64,000 nt of DNA, taken from Pseudomonas putida W15Oct28. GTDB taxonomy: Bacteria > Pseudomonadota > Gammaproteobacteria > Pseudomonadales > Pseudomonadaceae. The stretch spans positions 210,403 to 274,402 of the forward strand of contig NZ_JENB01000002.1 in NCBI RefSeq assembly GCF_000708715.2. The letters run 5' to 3'. Of this stretch, positions 62,096 through 64,000 are shown one piece after another; positions within the stretch are counted from its first letter, which is position 1, and each line of letters opens with the position of its first letter. The notes beneath the pieces were generated by a model. It worked only from the letters and a program-made list of their open reading frames with translations. It did no database searches and was not told where the DNA came from. Both the position numbers and the translations under genes were made by a program.

Positions 62096-63411
62096 CAGTT
62101 GGGCCCTCCGTGCATCAGTCCGGTGGCCTGGATAAACGCGCGAGTGGCGCGCAGGCCCTGGGGGGTGGAATGCCGATTACCCGCCAATGCCTTTATCAGC
62201 GCAGCCATGTCTGCTACCTGCGGCCCGATGAGCGGCTCATCCTCCAGTTGCAAGGCGTGCTCCCACTGCCCAGGCGGTACCCGACGCGTCGTGGTGCCTT
62301 GCCAGGTTCCTGCGATCCAGTCGTGCCAGAGCTGCTTTTCATAGGCGTCGAACACACCGAACATGGCGGCAACCGGGCCATCGATCAACGACCAGAAACG
62401 GCTTTGCCTGGGATCGCTGTGGCGCTTGACCCAACCCTGTTCCTGCAAAGCTTGCAGGAAGCCGGGCATCGCATCGGGTTCGGCGAGCCACTGATTGATG
62501 GTCCGCCCTTGCAGACGACAGCGGTCGGAATGCATGCACTGCCCATAGATACGCTTGCGTTCCAGCGCAGCGAGCAACTCGGCTTGCAAGTCGAACGAGG
62601 CGACCAGCGACGGGGTGTCGATGCCCAGGTCATTGAGCCGGTAGCCGTGCCTGACACGCTCGTAGAACGCGGGCGGCTGATCCCGGGCAAGGGCCGTAAA
62701 GCTCTCCAGGGCGCGCCGTGCGTGACCGCTGGCGGCGTTATCGATGGTTACATGCAGCTGGAAGTAATGGGCGTCGATACCCAGTTCGGCCAACTCATGG
62801 GTGGTGATCAGCAGGTGCAGGGGTGGCTGTTCGTAGCCCAGGTTATAACCGATCACCTCCGGCAGGAAACTTTCGCACAGCTGTCCCAAGGCCAGCTGCA
62901 CTGCGCCTTGCAGATAACGTTCGGGGGGCAGCGGGGGTCCTTGCAGGCAGCCGAGGCGACTGAGCAGGCGCTGGTAGATCAACACATGGTTGCAGTGCGG
63001 GTCGCCGTCACCCAGTTCTTCGAGGTAGGTGCGGATCAACCCGTGAAAGCGCGGGTCTTGCCAATGCCACAGCGTACCGTGCAGCCATGCGCCATCCACC
63101 GCCTTGGTCGGCGCGATCTGCTGCAGGAACCACAAGGCATGGGCTCGGTTGCCGAAATAGCGGCGTGGAGCGCCCTCACGCCGTTGTGCCAGGTACGCCG
63201 CATGTTCACTGGCAACCCCGTCTGCATGGGCGCTCGCCCATCGCGGCAACTGGGCTGGATCGTCCGGCATGTCGTCTGCAAGGGTGCGGACGTAGCGCAA
63301 CTGCCCCTCCAGCCAGGCCTTGGCCGTGGGGTCGCGGCCGTCGAGCATCAGCCGATAGCGATGCTCCAGCCCATCGGGCACCTTGTCGGTCGCCGCACCA
63401 CTCTTCGTCAT
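62095..63411 (-). CDS. Iron-containing redox enzyme family protein (heme-oxygenase-like diiron oxidase)
   Basis: 438 residues from the ATG at 63411; a GTG at 63417 is an alternative and neither has a strong ribosome site. Helix-rich throughout; the C-terminal half of the HDO core has THELAELGID, DAHYFQLHVTIDNAASGH and YLEELGDGDP, with several candidate His, Glu and Asp iron ligands. HDO proteins do C-C cleavage, N-oxygenation or desaturation in natural-product pathways. It overlaps the methyltransferase by one base. Function is unknown; the cluster suggests a small-molecule or peptide pathway. Confidence 0.78.
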   Translation of the reverse strand: MTKSGAATDKVPDGLEHRYRLMLDGRDPTAKAWLEGQLRYVRTLADDMPDDPAQLPRWASAHADGVASEHAAYLAQRREGAPRRYFGNRAHALWFLQQIAPTKAVDGAWLHGTLWHWQDPRFHGLIRTYLEELGDGDPHCNHVLIYQRLLSRLGCLQGPPLPPERYLQGAVQLALGQLCESFLPEVIGYNLGYEQPPLHLLITTHELAELGIDAHYFQLHVTIDNAASGHARRALESFTALARDQPPAFYERVRHGYRLNDLGIDTPSLVASFDLQAELLAALERKRIYGQCMHSDRCRLQGRTINQWLAEPDAMPGFLQALQEQGWVKRHSDPRQSRFWSLIDGPVAAMFGVFDAYEKQLWHDWIAGTWQGTTTRRVPPGQWEHALQLEDEPLIGPQVADMAALIKALAGNRHSTPQGLRATRAFIQATGLMHGGPN

Positions 63412-63627
63412 CGCCACAAGGGTTCTCGTTGTTTTTCAAAAAGACTTACCCCTGACGAGTCCAATCCACCTTGAAGGATTCGTTTTGATTTCGACGCAGC
63501 AGATGAGCGGTGCGACGAGACGCCCGGCACCCTCACACCGCCGCTTCAAGTCAGCGCTGGACGGGGCGTGTGCCTGATGAACCGGAAGCCTTGTGACCCA
63601 GTGGGTTCAGCGCTCGAAGTGCCGGGA

Positions 63628-64000
63628 TCACCAGCGTAAGAAGCGTGGCCCCAGCGCCGCCCCGACGGCGGTCGGCACCAGCAACCCCAGTACGTACCAC
63701 AGCCCCCAGAACGGCATAGCCATCTCCGGGCAATGCAGGCAATAAGCCAGAGTGGCCGTGCCACCTGCAAGCAAGCCGCCCGCAGCACCGGCCTGTCGCA
63801 GGCGGGTGGGTGCCAGGCCGCGTATCGCCCAGAACACCGCAATGAAGGTGGGTACCGAGAGCAAGGCGATGTTCAGCGGGCAGGTGCGCCAGGTGCGCCC
63901 GAACAGCAGGTCCGCCCGGGCTTCCACCGGCGCGCCCAGCAGGCTCACCGCCGCGCCCAGCCAGACGAGCAGCAGCGGCAGCCCCAAAAGCCCCCACAGC
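63628..64000 (-). CDS. NrsF-type (DUF1109) anti-sigma protein, truncated by window end
   Basis: The C-terminal 123 codons; the frame runs off the window edge with no start. It has several membrane segments and the ending CPLNIALLSVPTFIAVFWAI, GLAPTRLRQAGAAGGLLAG, YCLHCPEMAMPFWGLWYVLG and GPRFLRW, the conserved C-terminus of NrsF/DUF1109. These inner-membrane proteins hold an ECF sigma factor inactive; the partner sigma gene is expected next, beyond the window. Confidence 0.85.
   Translation of the reverse strand, partial: LWGLLGLPLLLVWLGAAVSLLGAPVEARADLLFGRTWRTCPLNIALLSVPTFIAVFWAIRGLAPTRLRQAGAAGGLLAGGTATLAYCLHCPEMAMPFWGLWYVLGLLVPTAVGAALGPRFLRW

Overview
The window looks like a chromosomal segment of a Pseudomonas of the P. 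putida group. The basis is GC-rich codon use outside one region, closely packed genes with ATGA/TGATG overlaps, and familiar Pseudomonas sets such as the L-fuconate dehydratase cluster, PaoABC-type molybdoenzyme, RsbRST-type stressosome, DUF3618/YqjE stress genes and YbhP-ClsB-YbhN operon. The species is inferred from gene content only. No rRNA, tRNA or CRISPR array was seen.

1-8.2 kb is ordinary accessory metabolism: fucD and an MFS transporter; a convergent operon of an unknown protein and a MocR-type regulator whose aminotransferase domain lacks the PLP lysine; and a divergent quinone-oxidoreductase/LysR pair.

8.2-25.8 kb is a defence island. It is more AT-rich and is framed by two diverged 30-bp copies of the LysR 3' end (8205-8234 and 25740-25769). 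Just inside each end lie GGGGGCA(T) motifs with a 12-bp period, which look like recombinase arm sites. From left to right it holds a Hachiman-like pair (a DUF4297 nuclease fused to a HamA/DUF1837 domain with a degenerate active site, plus a HamB-like helicase) followed by a DUF559 nuclease; Gabija (gajA-gajB) on the other strand with a DUF4209/HEPN-like gene upstream; a umuC/rulB remnant; a DUF4917 SIR2-like protein; and a Septu-like pair made of an ABC-type ATPase with an N-terminal degenerate HNH module and a separate intact HNH nuclease. An IS5-family remnant lies near the right end. No integrase gene is visible. A prlF-yhaV toxin-antitoxin pair sits just outside the right boundary.

26.7-46.5 kb is a stress and envelope region: a DHA2 efflux pump with its HTH regulator, a Gly/Ser-rich secreted protein, a cupin, a PoxB-like ThDP enzyme, an RsbQ-like hydrolase with a PAS histidine kinase, small stress proteins, a DUF3618/YqjE operon, PaoABC-like aldehyde oxidoreductase, DUF72, a formaldehyde-dehydrogenase-like MDR protein and a GAF histidine kinase. 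Each of the two kinases is followed by one copy of a 109-bp sRNA-like element (34324-34432, 46359-46467) with conserved hairpins, an intrinsic terminator and compensatory changes in one stem.

46.5-64 kb holds a CPA1 antiporter, a stressosome operon (rsbR-rsbS-rsbT-rsbT/X fusion-histidine kinase-hybrid kinase), an SDR, hemerythrin, the EEP phosphatase-ClsB-YbhN operon ending in a 21-bp perfect inverted repeat, a three-gene cluster (diiron-oxidase-like protein, methyltransferase, YbdK-type ligase), and an NrsF-type anti-sigma gene cut by the window end.
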